DNA of 64,000 bases from Flavipsychrobacter sp964461535. Lineage in GTDB: Bacteria > Bacteroidota > Bacteroidia > Chitinophagales > Chitinophagaceae. Position 1 is the first letter of the stretch. Every line of letters starts with the position of its first letter. The notes beneath the pieces were generated by a model. It searched no databases. It was not told the origin of the DNA and saw nothing but the letters and a program-made list of their open reading frames with translations. The stretch lies in the NCBI GenBank assembly GCA_964461535.1, contig CAYWUY010000004.1:1-64000 (forward strand), read 5' to 3'. A program made the translations under genes and the position numbers. Below, one piece after another: positions 9,980-17,825 of the stretch.

Positions 9980-10441
9980 TTAATTTTTGCTAAGCATTGG
10001 TTTAAGATATATGTTGTAGTGAAATACTATTATAAATATTACCAGAACCGTTATAATATTATATAGCACCACACTTAAGTAGCCACCCCCATATACGGTA
10101 AGGGTTAGCAAAATAAAGATAAAGTAGTGTATATATACGCCTATTTGCAAGGAATGTAGCCTTACTTGCTGCACATATTCATCTTCATTTTTTGTTTTAG
10201 AAAAGGCTATCATAAAAAGAGAAACTATAATGCCTACAGTCGCCAGTTCGTCAGTTAGCCCATTAGGGAAATCTTCAATAATACTGGGCTTATTTATGAT
10301 GAAGAATAGTTTTTGAGCTAGCTCTTTTGACAATTCAAAGTGGGGAATGGCATAATCGAAGTGAAACGTAGCAACAAAGAGCGCTGCAAAAGGCAATAGC
10401 ATAATGCAACCTATAGTGCGATAGATGTGTGGCAAAAGCAT
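9980..10441 (-). CDS. Four-helix membrane protein paired with XRE regulator
   Basis: A 153-residue protein with four hydrophobic segments (about residues 12-30, 66-84, 100-120, 122-144). No enzymatic motif is visible. It is the first gene of a two-gene operon with the XRE regulator 6 bp downstream; such pairs of a small HTH protein and a DUF-type membrane protein are common in Firmicutes and Bacteroidota. The function is unknown. The pair may regulate itself or sense an envelope signal, which is inference from the layout. Confidence 0.7.
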   Translation of the reverse strand: MLLPHIYRTIGCIMLLPFAALFVATFHFDYAIPHFELSKELAQKLFFIINKPSIIEDFPNGLTDELATVGIIVSLFMIAFSKTKNEDEYVQQVRLHSLQIGVYIHYFIFILLTLTVYGGGYLSVVLYNIITVLVIFIIVFHYNIYLKPMLSKN

Positions 10442-10463
10442 TGATTTTTTTATGTCGTTTATT

Positions 10464-10501
10464 TTTTACTAAAAGTAAAGTATATTTTACATTTAGTAAA
10501 A
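10464..10501. promoter_or_regulatory. 16-bp inverted repeat, probable XRE operator
   Basis: Arms 10464-10479 (ttttactaaaagtaaa) and 10486-10501 are complementary at 15 of 16 positions around a 6-bp spacer. The repeat starts 23 bp upstream of the first codon of the membrane/XRE operon, where an autoregulatory operator would sit. No match to a published operator is claimed. Confidence 0.55.
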
Positions 10502-10580
10502 TAAAATAGTCGCATTACATGATTATAGTCGTTTTAAATAAAAAACCAAACAAAGTAGTTTTAAAAATATTTCATAGAAA

Positions 10581-10611
10581 TTTTGTTAACTCAAATCATT
10601 TTGTATTTTTG
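10581..10611 (+). promoter_or_regulatory. Bacteroidota-type promoter of the NYN gene
   Basis: A TTTG at 10582-10585 (-33 element) and TATTTTTG at 10604-10611 (-7 element, consensus TAnnTTTG) are separated by 18 bp, close to the spacing used by the primary sigma factor of this phylum. The predicted transcription start is near 10617, about 75 nt before the NYN start codon. Confidence 0.65.
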
Positions 10612-10627
10612 TATTCATAACGCCCCG

Positions 10628-10675
10628 CTATATTCTCTGTAATATAGTCTTGCTGCCAATGGCAGCTTTTTTTTT
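10628..10675 (+). terminator. Two-hairpin leader ending in an intrinsic terminator, upstream of the NYN gene
   Basis: Hairpin 1 is ctatatt-ctctgt-aatatag (10628-10647). Hairpin 2 is gctgcc-aat-ggcagc (10652-10666) followed by nine Ts (10667-10675), a textbook intrinsic terminator. Both lie between the predicted transcription start (about 10617) and the ATG at 10693, with no gene upstream on this strand that would need terminating. The transcript would be either a roughly 60-nt RNA or an attenuated leader. Confidence 0.7.
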
Positions 10676-10692
10676 GCATTAAATAAAATATA

Positions 10693-11325
10693 ATGAAAAG
10701 AGTTATATACTATTTTGATGGATTTAATTTTTATTATGGTCTTAGAGAAATGTGTAAATCCGATAGAGATTGGAAAAGATTTTACTGGATAGATTTTGTA
10801 GCTCTGTGCGAAGAGTTTATGCCAAATGAACAAAGTTTAGAATGTGTAAAATACTTTACTTCGCCGCCAATCAATACAAATAAAAGAAGTAGGCAGTCGG
10901 CTTTGTTAAATGCAAATAAGCTTTTAAATGGAGATAGATTTGAAATAGTAAAAGGTAAATATTACACAAAAAATATAAGGTGCGCTGTGTGCACAAATGT
11001 TTTTCAAACTCAAGAAGAAAAAAGAACAGATGTTAATATTTCGATACATATGCTTTTGGATTGTTTTAATGATAAAGTTGATAAATTAGTATTAGTTACA
11101 GCAGATAGTGATTTAATAAATACAGTTCAAACAATAAAAAATCAATTTCCAACTAAAGAGGTGAAAATATATTTTCCTCCTAAGCGTACTTCATCTGAAC
11201 TGTTTGATTTGTGTAAACCCGTTGTTTATTTGGAGAAAAATCGGTCTAAATTTGATAAATCAGTAATGAACGATACCGTAACAGATGGGTTAAAGACTTA
11301 TACTAAGCCCAATGAGTGGGTGTGA
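10693..11325 (+). CDS. NYN-domain (LabA-like PIN fold) ribonuclease
   Basis: The 210-residue protein has the NYN/LabA pattern: Asp in YFDGFNFYYG (residues 7-16), a CAVC zinc-like pair near residue 97, Asp in EKRTDVNISIHML near 112-122 and the Asp pair in LVTADSDL near 136. In the family these acidic residues bind a metal in a PIN-like RNase active site. The gene is strongly AT-rich (14 G/C in the sampled line 11041-11100), unlike its neighbours, which suggests acquisition. It is preceded by a strong promoter and a leader terminator, so expression is probably attenuated. The RNA target is unknown. Confidence 0.85.
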   Translation: MKRVIYYFDGFNFYYGLREMCKSDRDWKRFYWIDFVALCEEFMPNEQSLECVKYFTSPPINTNKRSRQSALLNANKLLNGDRFEIVKGKYYTKNIRCAVCTNVFQTQEEKRTDVNISIHMLLDCFNDKVDKLVLVTADSDLINTVQTIKNQFPTKEVKIYFPPKRTSSELFDLCKPVVYLEKNRSKFDKSVMNDTVTDGLKTYTKPNEWV

Positions 11326-11330
11326 CAAAA

Positions 11331-11352
11331 AGACTACCAAATAAGGTAGCCT
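11331..11352 (+). terminator. Weak hairpin after the NYN gene
   Basis: A short stem (ctacc/ggtag extended by ag/ct with one mismatch) around aaataa begins 6 bp after the NYN stop codon. There is no clean U-tract, so termination would be leaky. Confidence 0.35.
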
Positions 11353-11393
11353 CTTCAGTTATATTTGTAATTTCAGTAACAAAAAACAATACC

Positions 11394-11639
11394 ATGAATA
11401 ATGAGCTTTTTAACTATAGAATTGAAAACATTAAAAAAGAATTGCCTGACCCCAAAACCTACGAGCAGAATGAAATTGTATTTTCTACTTATGAAGTAGA
11501 TATGAATTCAGAAGTAAAGCCATCATACGCAAAAATAATTCATTTAGTTTTTGTAAAAAATGAGGCAAAAAACGAATGGATTTTAGACGGGAAATATTAT
11601 CCATCACTCAATGAAGCAGATCCAAATATGGAAGTATAG
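11394..11639 (+). CDS. Small hypothetical protein
   Basis: From the ATG at 11394 this encodes 81 residues starting MNNELFNYRI, acidic and soluble, with no recognised motif. The frame is open back to 11316, but a -7 element TATATTTG at 11360-11367 lies inside that extension, so the ATG at 11394 with a leader of about 20 nt is the better start. It follows the NYN gene, has similarly low GC and could belong to the same acquired segment. The function is unknown. Confidence 0.6.
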   Translation: MNNELFNYRIENIKKELPDPKTYEQNEIVFSTYEVDMNSEVKPSYAKIIHLVFVKNEAKNEWILDGKYYPSLNEADPNMEV

Positions 11640-11646
11640 TTTAGTG

Positions 11647-11663
11647 ACATGAACTATTCATGT
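11647..11663 (+). terminator. Short perfect hairpin after the small gene
   Basis: acatgaa-cta-ttcatgt is a perfect 7-bp stem 7 bp after the stop codon, followed by aatttta. It is a plausible but weak terminator. Confidence 0.35.
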
Positions 11664-11752
11664 AATTTTAACATTCGTAGACTAATTGCACTATTTATTT
11701 ATAAATGCCACATTAAGCTACATTTCTCTACTTTTAGTTCAAATATTTCGTC

Positions 11753-11947
11753 TTGAAAGCTCCTAATGAATTAAAACGTGCACTATTAATCCTTGCCATA
11801 TCTATGGCTGTAGTTTTGGTGGGTTTATTATTAAAGAAACAATCGCAACAGCTAAGTGGTATTATTGTTTTCTTAGGTTCCTTGCTCAATCTTGTTGCAG
11901 TTGCACTCATAGTAAAAAACTTTTGGGTCAATCGTTCAAGAGAATAG
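11753..11947 (+). CDS. Small two-helix membrane protein
   Basis: The 64-residue product has two hydrophobic segments (about residues 10-26 and 35-54) between charged ends, a plausible small membrane protein. The start is a TTG and no ATG is available nearby. A good terminator follows at 11963-11992. The opposite strand is open too, but its product is compositionally poor. No family is recognised. Confidence 0.5.
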   Translation: MKAPNELKRALLILAISMAVVLVGLLLKKQSQQLSGIIVFLGSLLNLVAVALIVKNFWVNRSRE

Positions 11948-11962
11948 CCATATCATATAAAC

Positions 11963-11992
11963 ACAAAAGGCAGCAAATCTGCTACCTTTTGT
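11963..11992. terminator. Intrinsic terminator between convergent genes
   Basis: Stem acaaaaggcagca/tgctaccttttgt with one mismatch and a short loop. It has A-rich and T-rich ends on both strands and lies between two convergent genes. Confidence 0.75.
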
Positions 11993-12016
11993 AAGTTTTA
12001 TAGTATAATTATATGC

Positions 12017-12508
12017 CTACTCCAGTTCAAACTTATTGCTGTGTGCATATATCTTTTGCTCTTCCAATATTTTAGCCTGAAACTCTTTTTGCTTACCACT
12101 TACCTCAACTAGTTTTTGTTTATATGGAGCTATTTGGGTTATAGTGGTGCGTTCATTCAATTTTTCAAATTGCAAAAACAAATTAGCAATAGTTTGTTTG
12201 TGGTACAGAAACATCATATATACCGAGCCTCTGTATTTAGCCGATCCCCCTACATCTTTTAGCGCTTTAATCTCTTCTATTTTTCGTGTTGTATACTGTT
12301 CCCATGCTGTCCTTTCGGTTTTTAGGTCAGCATAATGCTTAGTGTCTTTATCTATTTTATTATAATGGCTACGCCATGCCCCTGATAATTGGTACAGCGT
12401 ATCTAGCGATGCTATAAGTGTGTTGTTCATGTCTACTGCTGTTTGTGCTTTGGCACTGCATACTATAAATATACTCAGCAGTAAGAGGCGTAAATGCTTG
12501 CTTATCAT
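12017..12508 (-). CDS. Secreted hypothetical protein
   Basis: The 163-residue protein has a signal peptide (hydrophobic residues 7-19, likely cleavage after AKAQ near 22). The mature part is highly charged and helix-rich, with a Lys/Glu/Gln-rich C-terminus suggesting a periplasmic coiled coil. No catalytic motif or family is recognised. It stands alone, transcribed toward the convergent terminator. Confidence 0.65.
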   Translation of the reverse strand: MISKHLRLLLLSIFIVCSAKAQTAVDMNNTLIASLDTLYQLSGAWRSHYNKIDKDTKHYADLKTERTAWEQYTTRKIEEIKALKDVGGSAKYRGSVYMMFLYHKQTIANLFLQFEKLNERTTITQIAPYKQKLVEVSGKQKEFQAKILEEQKIYAHSNKFELE

Positions 12509-12645
12509 ATGGTTGTGTGTTGTGTTCTCCTCTAAGATAATGCTTTTATAACGTGTGTACTAGTCTTTTTATGTATATTTTTCTTACTGTGTTTTGGGGT
12601 GGGTACAATTATATTTTTATTAACTCGCTTTGTACGCCTATTATT

Positions 12646-12653
12646 TACCTTTG
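12646..12653 (+). promoter_or_regulatory. -7 promoter element, near-leaderless start
   Basis: TACCTTTG matches TAnnTTTG and ends only 6 nt before the ATG at 12660, so transcription should begin at or next to the start codon. Confidence 0.5.
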
Positions 12654-12659
12654 TAGTAT

Positions 12660-12905
12660 ATGATAAAGGGCATCCTTATTGGTCTTACGCTCACTATTTT
12701 GGTGTATAGTTTTCTCAAGCGGTATGTGTTTTCTATTTTTCGTTCTAACATTAATACCGATGATAGACTCCGCGATATGCAACAGCAGCTTCGCGAAATG
12801 AATCGCCGTATGGAGGAACAACAAAGGAATATGAATGCAGCTGCTAGTAAGAAAAAAGTAAAATCGAAAGGTGGAGACTATATAGACTATGAAGAAATGA
12901 AGTAG
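12660..12905 (+). CDS. DUF4834 family small membrane protein
   Basis: The 81-residue protein has one N-terminal membrane helix (about residues 3-22), a coiled-coil segment rich in Met/Gln/Arg (about 38-60), a Lys-rich stretch and the conserved end GDYIDYEEMK. These features fit the Bacteroidota DUF4834 family, whose function is unknown. It is followed after 52 bp by the TPR-protein gene on the same strand. A -7 element 6 nt before the ATG suggests a leaderless mRNA. Confidence 0.7.
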   Translation: MIKGILIGLTLTILVYSFLKRYVFSIFRSNINTDDRLRDMQQQLREMNRRMEEQQRNMNAAASKKKVKSKGGDYIDYEEMK

Positions 12906-12957
12906 CCTTTAGTCCATTGTACACAGCAATTATTCTAATATAGCTTTTTATTTATAC

Positions 12958-15021
12958 ATGCCTTTACTACCTAATAATATCCTAAAACTGATTGCTCTAT
13001 TCGGCATACTTGTGGTAAGTACTACCAGTATGTGGGGACAGTCTACCGGGCGCAGAATGAAGCCTGAGGATATTCCACCTGAGTTTAGGCCACCACACCC
13101 ACCTGCAAAAATGCCGGCGCGTTATTTTCAAATAGATGCCAAACGCGCCAGCGAGAATATCTATAGTGATGATGCCCTGCCTCGTTCTCGCGAGTTTAAA
13201 CGTATTGATAGTACGTATTACGTAGGTTGGATGTTTGAGGGGGTATATAAATACACACATGCGGCCGATTACTTAGGCTTTAAGTCTGCTATTTATCCCC
13301 TGGAGCGCGCCTTAGATCTTATTGAGCGCGACTATAAAAAGGCGCTTAAAGTTCGTACAGGTAATATTATGGAGCTATATCCTGTAAGGCAGTTTGCTCC
13401 CGATTATTCTTTAATCGTTTACAATTTGGTAAATAGTTACAGCAATACCGACCAACCTGACAAGGCTTTTGCTACACTTGTGCGTATGAAAAAGTGGAAT
13501 TTTCAGTTGCATAACTATATCGACCCATATTCATATATGGCATGGACAGTACACCGAAATCGTTTCTACACCCATAGCAAATATGCTTTTTTACGCAACT
13601 CTATAGATGAAAATGAGGCATTAGCGCAGCGCTATTTAGATACTTGTATGCTGCTTATTAATAAGAATAAGCCACTAAATGACCAGTTACAGCCTGGTTT
13701 GTCTGAGTCTGAGAAACAAACAGTTTACCATTATCGTAATATGCTGTATAGCTACTCTTTCCAGATAGATAGTGCTGAAAAGTACTTTATGCTGATGGAA
13801 GCAGAGGGTAGGCTACCCCATAATAATTATGCTACATTTAAGGCTGTTTGTGGAGATTTTAGAACGGCAGAAAAGCAATATCAGATAGCCTCACGCTCTG
13901 ATGCCGGTGATAAACGCTTGCAAGAGTGGGCCTATTATACCAGTATTTTACATATATATAAAGGCCTGCCTAAAGAGGCAATTACTTTATCTCGTAATAT
14001 GATAAAAGCTGCCGGTACTACCCCCGGTTATGGATGGTACAATATAGCTCTTAGCCGTGCTATGTTATACGATGGTCAGGTAGCTCAAAGTATAAAGTAT
14101 GCCAATAGAGCAGCAGATTTTAAAGAAGTGCATATAGGCACTACACTTGGACAAAGCCATTATGAGTTTAGCGTACAGCTTCTGAAGCTAATTAATAAAG
14201 AGCGTGAGTGGGAAATGCAGAAATTTGAACATCGTAACTGGTGGTACAATTTTAAAGTACTTACCTCTATGAGCTCTTTGCTTAGCGAAAAGTATATGCA
14301 GCAGTTCCTTATCATCAATCAGTTTGCTCAAAATCCGGAAAGGGACAGAGTTATATATAAGCTGTTTTCTAATGAAAGCACAGTAAGTTGGGACGAAATT
14401 TGGTATTTACTACAAGATTTCAGCACTAAGTTTTTTCTTAATAAATTCAACAAAGAGCTTACCATCAATCAGCGGCCTGCCATTAAAAAGTACTTCCAGC
14501 TAATGGTGGCTCGCCTAAAAGTGAAGCAGAAAAACTATACTGAGGCTAAAAGGTTGTTACAGCAAATACTAAATACAGAGAAAATAGACCCTGAGTACGA
14601 AAAGTTATTTTTGGCTAGGATATATGAAGAACTGGCTAGATGTAACGATTTAGAAAAAAAAGAAAGCGAGCGTGACGGTTGGCTAGTAAAGCTGTATAAT
14701 TATTACCCTCAGTTGTTGCCTTATTGCGGCATGGCTATGCCTATGAAGCTAAATGTATTGGGTAATGCTAATACTGAGGTAGTAGATAGATTAAAAGATT
14801 GTAATATTAATTGGGTGACTTCCGGCAATGTGCCCAATGCTTTTATAGTGTTTGAGAACAAAGGCAAGTTAAAAACCATTACCTACTATGTTATGGGCAC
14901 TAGTGGCAATTATATCGTTCCCCGTCAATCGTTTAGCTATACCAAGCCAGACGAAGCCGGAGTGCAGCTCGCCTACAAGCTATTTAATATAGGCGAGCTA
15001 CCTACCGAACAGAATAAATAA
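12958..15021 (+). CDS. Exported TPR-like repeat protein
   Basis: A 687-residue protein with an N-terminal signal/anchor segment (about residues 8-27, ending MWGQS), a Pro-rich linker (PPEFRPPHPP), then mostly alpha-helical sequence with TPR-like pairs (for example around residues 290-360 and 520-580). No enzymatic motif is seen. It probably acts as a periplasmic protein-interaction scaffold. Its stop codon directly abuts the stop of the convergent epimerase gene, with no spacer. The family is found in Chitinophagaceae but has no known role. Confidence 0.65.
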   Translation: MPLLPNNILKLIALFGILVVSTTSMWGQSTGRRMKPEDIPPEFRPPHPPAKMPARYFQIDAKRASENIYSDDALPRSREFKRIDSTYYVGWMFEGVYKYTHAADYLGFKSAIYPLERALDLIERDYKKALKVRTGNIMELYPVRQFAPDYSLIVYNLVNSYSNTDQPDKAFATLVRMKKWNFQLHNYIDPYSYMAWTVHRNRFYTHSKYAFLRNSIDENEALAQRYLDTCMLLINKNKPLNDQLQPGLSESEKQTVYHYRNMLYSYSFQIDSAEKYFMLMEAEGRLPHNNYATFKAVCGDFRTAEKQYQIASRSDAGDKRLQEWAYYTSILHIYKGLPKEAITLSRNMIKAAGTTPGYGWYNIALSRAMLYDGQVAQSIKYANRAADFKEVHIGTTLGQSHYEFSVQLLKLINKEREWEMQKFEHRNWWYNFKVLTSMSSLLSEKYMQQFLIINQFAQNPERDRVIYKLFSNESTVSWDEIWYLLQDFSTKFFLNKFNKELTINQRPAIKKYFQLMVARLKVKQKNYTEAKRLLQQILNTEKIDPEYEKLFLARIYEELARCNDLEKKESERDGWLVKLYNYYPQLLPYCGMAMPMKLNVLGNANTEVVDRLKDCNINWVTSGNVPNAFIVFENKGKLKTITYYVMGTSGNYIVPRQSFSYTKPDEAGVQLAYKLFNIGELPTEQNK

Positions 15022-15423
15022 TTATATAATCTCTTGTGTTAGCTCTACAAGCACGCTATTGGTAGTTTTAGGGTGTAGAAAGCAAACCAGTTTATTATCA
15101 GCCCCCTTTTTAGGTGTGGGCGATAATAGCTCAAACCCTAGTGCGGATAAACGTTTCATCTCTGCCTCTATGTTTTCTACCTCAAATGCTATATGATGTA
15201 TCCCTTCGCCTTTTTTGCTAATGTATTTAGCTATGGCACTCTGCTCGTTAGCAGATGCTACTAGTTCTATTTTACTGTCACCGGTTTTAAAAAAAGCAGT
15301 TGTTACAGCCTCGCTGGCTACTTCTTCTGTCTTGTAGCAAGGTGTGTTAAGTAGCTGTTCAAATAAGGGTATGGACTGCTCTAAGTCCTTAACGGCAATA
15401 CCTATGTGTTCAATTTTTAGCAT
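15022..15423 (-). CDS. mce: Methylmalonyl-CoA epimerase
   Basis: The 133-residue protein belongs to the vicinal oxygen chelate/glyoxalase fold. HIGIAVKDLE (residues 6-15), the KIELVAS segment near 53, the GEGIHHIAFEVEN segment near 75 and the C-terminal VELTQE match methylmalonyl-CoA epimerase, including metal-binding His and Glu positions. The enzyme converts (S)- to (R)-methylmalonyl-CoA in the propionate/succinate pathway. The mutase genes are not in this window. Confidence 0.9.
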   Translation of the reverse strand: MLKIEHIGIAVKDLEQSIPLFEQLLNTPCYKTEEVASEAVTTAFFKTGDSKIELVASANEQSAIAKYISKKGEGIHHIAFEVENIEAEMKRLSALGFELLSPTPKKGADNKLVCFLHPKTTNSVLVELTQEII

Positions 15424-15497
15424 TACGTATAGTTTTTATAAATGGGAATATTTGAAGGTAAAATCCTATAAGAAACCGATTACCGATGCAATGTTCG

Positions 15498-15505
15498 TAA
15501 TTTTG
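15498..15505 (+). promoter_or_regulatory. -7 promoter element of isc cluster
   Basis: TAATTTTG matches TAnnTTTG and lies 35 bp upstream of the iscS start codon. No clear -33 TTTG is visible. Confidence 0.45.
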
Positions 15506-15540
15506 TCTTTAATAATATCCATAGACTGGGAAAAATCTGT

Positions 15541-16761
15541 ATGAAATTGCAATTGCCAATATATTTAGACAATAACGCTACTACGCCAATGGATCCGCGC
15601 GTATTGGAAGCTATGTTACCGTATTTCGTTGAAAAATTCGGTAATGCAGCTAGCCGCAACCACTCTTTCGGTTGGGTAGCAGAAGAGGCTGTTGATTATG
15701 CGCGTGAGCAAGTAGCCAAATTAATTAATGCCGATCCAAAAGAAATCATCTTTACTTCAGGTGCTACTGAAGCTGATAATTTAGGTATAAAAGGTGTTTA
15801 TGAAATGTATGCAAGTAAAGGTAATCATATCATTACTTGTACTACTGAGCATAAAGCCGTATTAGATACTTGTAAACACATTGAAAAAATAGGTGGACAA
15901 GTAACTTATTTAGAGGTTAAGCCTGATGGTCTTATAGATTTAGCAGAGCTAGAAGCTGCTATTACCGATAAAACTATACTTATTGCCATAATGTATGGTA
16001 ATAACGAAATAGGTGTTATACAGCCTGTACGTGAAATAAGCCAAATAGCTCGTAAGCATGGTGTTTTATTTTTTACTGATGGTACGCAAGCAGTAGGTAA
16101 AGTGCCTGTGGATGTGCAAGCTGATGGTATAGATTTAATGGCATTCAGCGGACACAAAATGTATGGCCCTAAGGGTGTTGGTGCTTTATATGTGCGCCGT
16201 AAAAATCCAAGAGTAAAGGTAACTGCACAGATGGATGGCGGTGGCCACGAGCGTGGTATGCGTAGTGGTACATTAAATGTACCGGGTATAGTAGGTTTAG
16301 GCAAGGCTTGCGAATTGTGTATGAATGAGATGGCAGAAGAGGCTAAACGCCTAAGTGCCATGAGAGACCGCCTAGAAAATGCGCTATTACAAATAGAAGA
16401 AGCTTATGTAAACGGCAACCGTGAACATCGCTTACCTCATACTTGTAATATTTCTTTTAAGTATGTAGAGGGTGAAGGTTTAATGATGGGCTTTAATAAA
16501 GATATCGCTCTTTCTAGTGGTTCTGCTTGTACATCAGCTTCTCTTGAGCCTTCATATGTATTAAAAGCATTAGGTCTGGGAGATGATTTAGCGCATAGTT
16601 CTCTACGTTTTGGTTTAGGTCGTTTCACTACCGACGAGCAAATCGATTATACGATTGATGCTATCACCAAAACTGTAAATAAACTACGCGAAATGAGCCC
16701 ACTTTGGGAAATGTACAAAGAGGGTATTGATTTAAACACTATCGAGTGGGCACACCACTAG
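15541..16761 (+). CDS. iscS: Cysteine desulfurase IscS
   Basis: The 406-residue PLP enzyme releases sulfur from cysteine for Fe-S cluster assembly. YLDNNATTPMDPRV near the N-terminus, the PLP lysine in SGHKMYGPKG (equivalent to E. coli Lys206) and the catalytic Cys in SSGSACTSAS (equivalent to Cys328) identify it as group I IscS/NifS. The C-terminus (LREMSPLWEMYKEG then IEWAHH) closely resembles proteobacterial and mitochondrial IscS and differs from SufS. iscU and iscA follow on the same strand. Confidence 0.95.
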   Translation: MKLQLPIYLDNNATTPMDPRVLEAMLPYFVEKFGNAASRNHSFGWVAEEAVDYAREQVAKLINADPKEIIFTSGATEADNLGIKGVYEMYASKGNHIITCTTEHKAVLDTCKHIEKIGGQVTYLEVKPDGLIDLAELEAAITDKTILIAIMYGNNEIGVIQPVREISQIARKHGVLFFTDGTQAVGKVPVDVQADGIDLMAFSGHKMYGPKGVGALYVRRKNPRVKVTAQMDGGGHERGMRSGTLNVPGIVGLGKACELCMNEMAEEAKRLSAMRDRLENALLQIEEAYVNGNREHRLPHTCNISFKYVEGEGLMMGFNKDIALSSGSACTSASLEPSYVLKALGLGDDLAHSSLRFGLGRFTTDEQIDYTIDAITKTVNKLREMSPLWEMYKEGIDLNTIEWAHH

Positions 16762-16791
16762 TAGTATAGTTGTAGTAAAGTAAATAATCAA

Positions 16792-16813
16792 TTTTACGGA
16801 ACAGCACGTAAAA
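16792..16813 (+). promoter_or_regulatory. 7-bp inverted repeat between iscS and iscU
   Basis: ttttacg-gaacagca-cgtaaaa is a perfect 7-bp inverted repeat in the 120-bp iscS-iscU spacer. It could be a protein site or an RNA processing hairpin that sets the ratio of the two genes. No matching known operator is recognised. Confidence 0.3.
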
Positions 16814-16881
16814 TATCTAATAAATAATTTTTTAACATATTGTGGTGTGAACAACACATCATGCGGAAAAGTAAAATAACC

Positions 16882-17292
16882 ATGGCATATTCAGAGAAAG
16901 TTATCGATCATTATTCCAATCCTAAAAATGTAGGTACACTCGATAAGTCAAAAGTAAATGTGGGCACAGGTCTTGTAGGTGCTCCTGAGTGTGGCGACGT
17001 AATGCGCTTACAAATAGAAGTAGACGAAGAAAGTGGCGTAATTCGCGATGCTAAATTTAAAACATTTGGCTGCGGTTCCGCTATTGCTTCTTCTTCATTA
17101 GCTACTGAGTGGTTGAAAGGTAAAACTGTAGATCAAGCACTAGCTATAGACAATATGGATATTGTTGAAGAGTTAAACTTACCACCGGTAAAAATACACT
17201 GCTCTGTATTGGCAGAAGATGCTATCAAGGCTGCTATCAACGATTATCGTGTTAAGAATGGTTTACCTGAAATAGCTACAGCTTCGCATTAA
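16882..17292 (+). CDS. iscU: Fe-S cluster scaffold IscU
   Basis: From the ATG at 16882 (MAYSEKVIDHYSNPKN, the canonical IscU start) the protein has 136 residues. The three cluster-binding cysteines are at Cys37 (APECGD), Cys64 (FGCGSA) and Cys107 (KIHCSV), and Asp39 is present. The LPPVK motif recognised by the chaperone HscA in E. coli is present at residues 100-104, although hscA/hscB are not in this window. The upstream in-frame extension to 16840 is not conserved-looking. The gene lies between iscS and iscA. Confidence 0.95.
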   Translation: MAYSEKVIDHYSNPKNVGTLDKSKVNVGTGLVGAPECGDVMRLQIEVDEESGVIRDAKFKTFGCGSAIASSSLATEWLKGKTVDQALAIDNMDIVEELNLPPVKIHCSVLAEDAIKAAINDYRVKNGLPEIATASH

Positions 17293-17415
17293 TTTATTTT
17301 AATCACTATCTGTAGTTAGGGTTTATGTATTGGGTAGTTCCTATACGCTGCATGTCTTGTGGTGTATTTGGGATATCTACTCATTGTAAACTGTGCAGTA
17401 AAACATTTGTATATC

Positions 17416-17742
17416 ATGATATACGTAAGCGATAAAGCCAAAGAAAAAGTAGAGCAGCTAAAACGTGAGGCAGGCCTTGGCGACGATTATTTTCTACGCG
17501 TTAGTGTAGTGGGTGGGGGCTGTTCGGGTTTGTCTTACAAACTAGACTTTGATAATGAGCCTCAGCCTAAAGATCAAGAATTTGAAGATCAAGGTGTGAA
17601 ATTGGTCACCGACCTTAAAAGTTTTTTGTATCTGTGCGATACTACCTTAGACTTCTCTGATGGTCTAAATGGTAAAGGTTTTCATTTCGACAATCCTAAC
17701 GCCAGCCGTAGTTGCGGTTGTGGCGATAGTTTCTCGGTATAA
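17416..17742 (+). CDS. iscA: Iron-sulfur assembly protein IscA
   Basis: From the ATG at 17416 the protein has 108 residues, the normal length for A-type carriers. The three conserved cysteines are in GGGCSGLSY (about residue 36) and the C-terminal SCGCGDSF (about 101 and 103). It receives or carries Fe-S clusters or iron. It is the last gene of the isc cluster and is followed by a strong terminator. The 123-bp gap before it could hold an internal promoter. Confidence 0.93.
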   Translation: MIYVSDKAKEKVEQLKREAGLGDDYFLRVSVVGGGCSGLSYKLDFDNEPQPKDQEFEDQGVKLVTDLKSFLYLCDTTLDFSDGLNGKGFHFDNPNASRSCGCGDSFSV

Positions 17743-17772
17743 CATACGCAAGTATATTCACTTACAAAATAC

Positions 17773-17808
17773 AACGGAGGGCTGCATGTTAAAGTGCAGC
17801 CCTCCGTT
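17773..17808. terminator. Bidirectional intrinsic terminator iscA / folE
   Basis: A perfect 14-bp stem (aacggagggctgca and complement) with an 8-nt loop lies between the convergent iscA and folE genes. Confidence 0.85.
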
Positions 17809-17825
17809 ATCTATTAATCAACTAT

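Noticed and set aside
11734..11931. ORF on the minus strand opposite the small membrane protein
   Set aside because: Antisense of a hydrophobic membrane protein; composition and lack of a leader or terminator favour the plus-strand frame.
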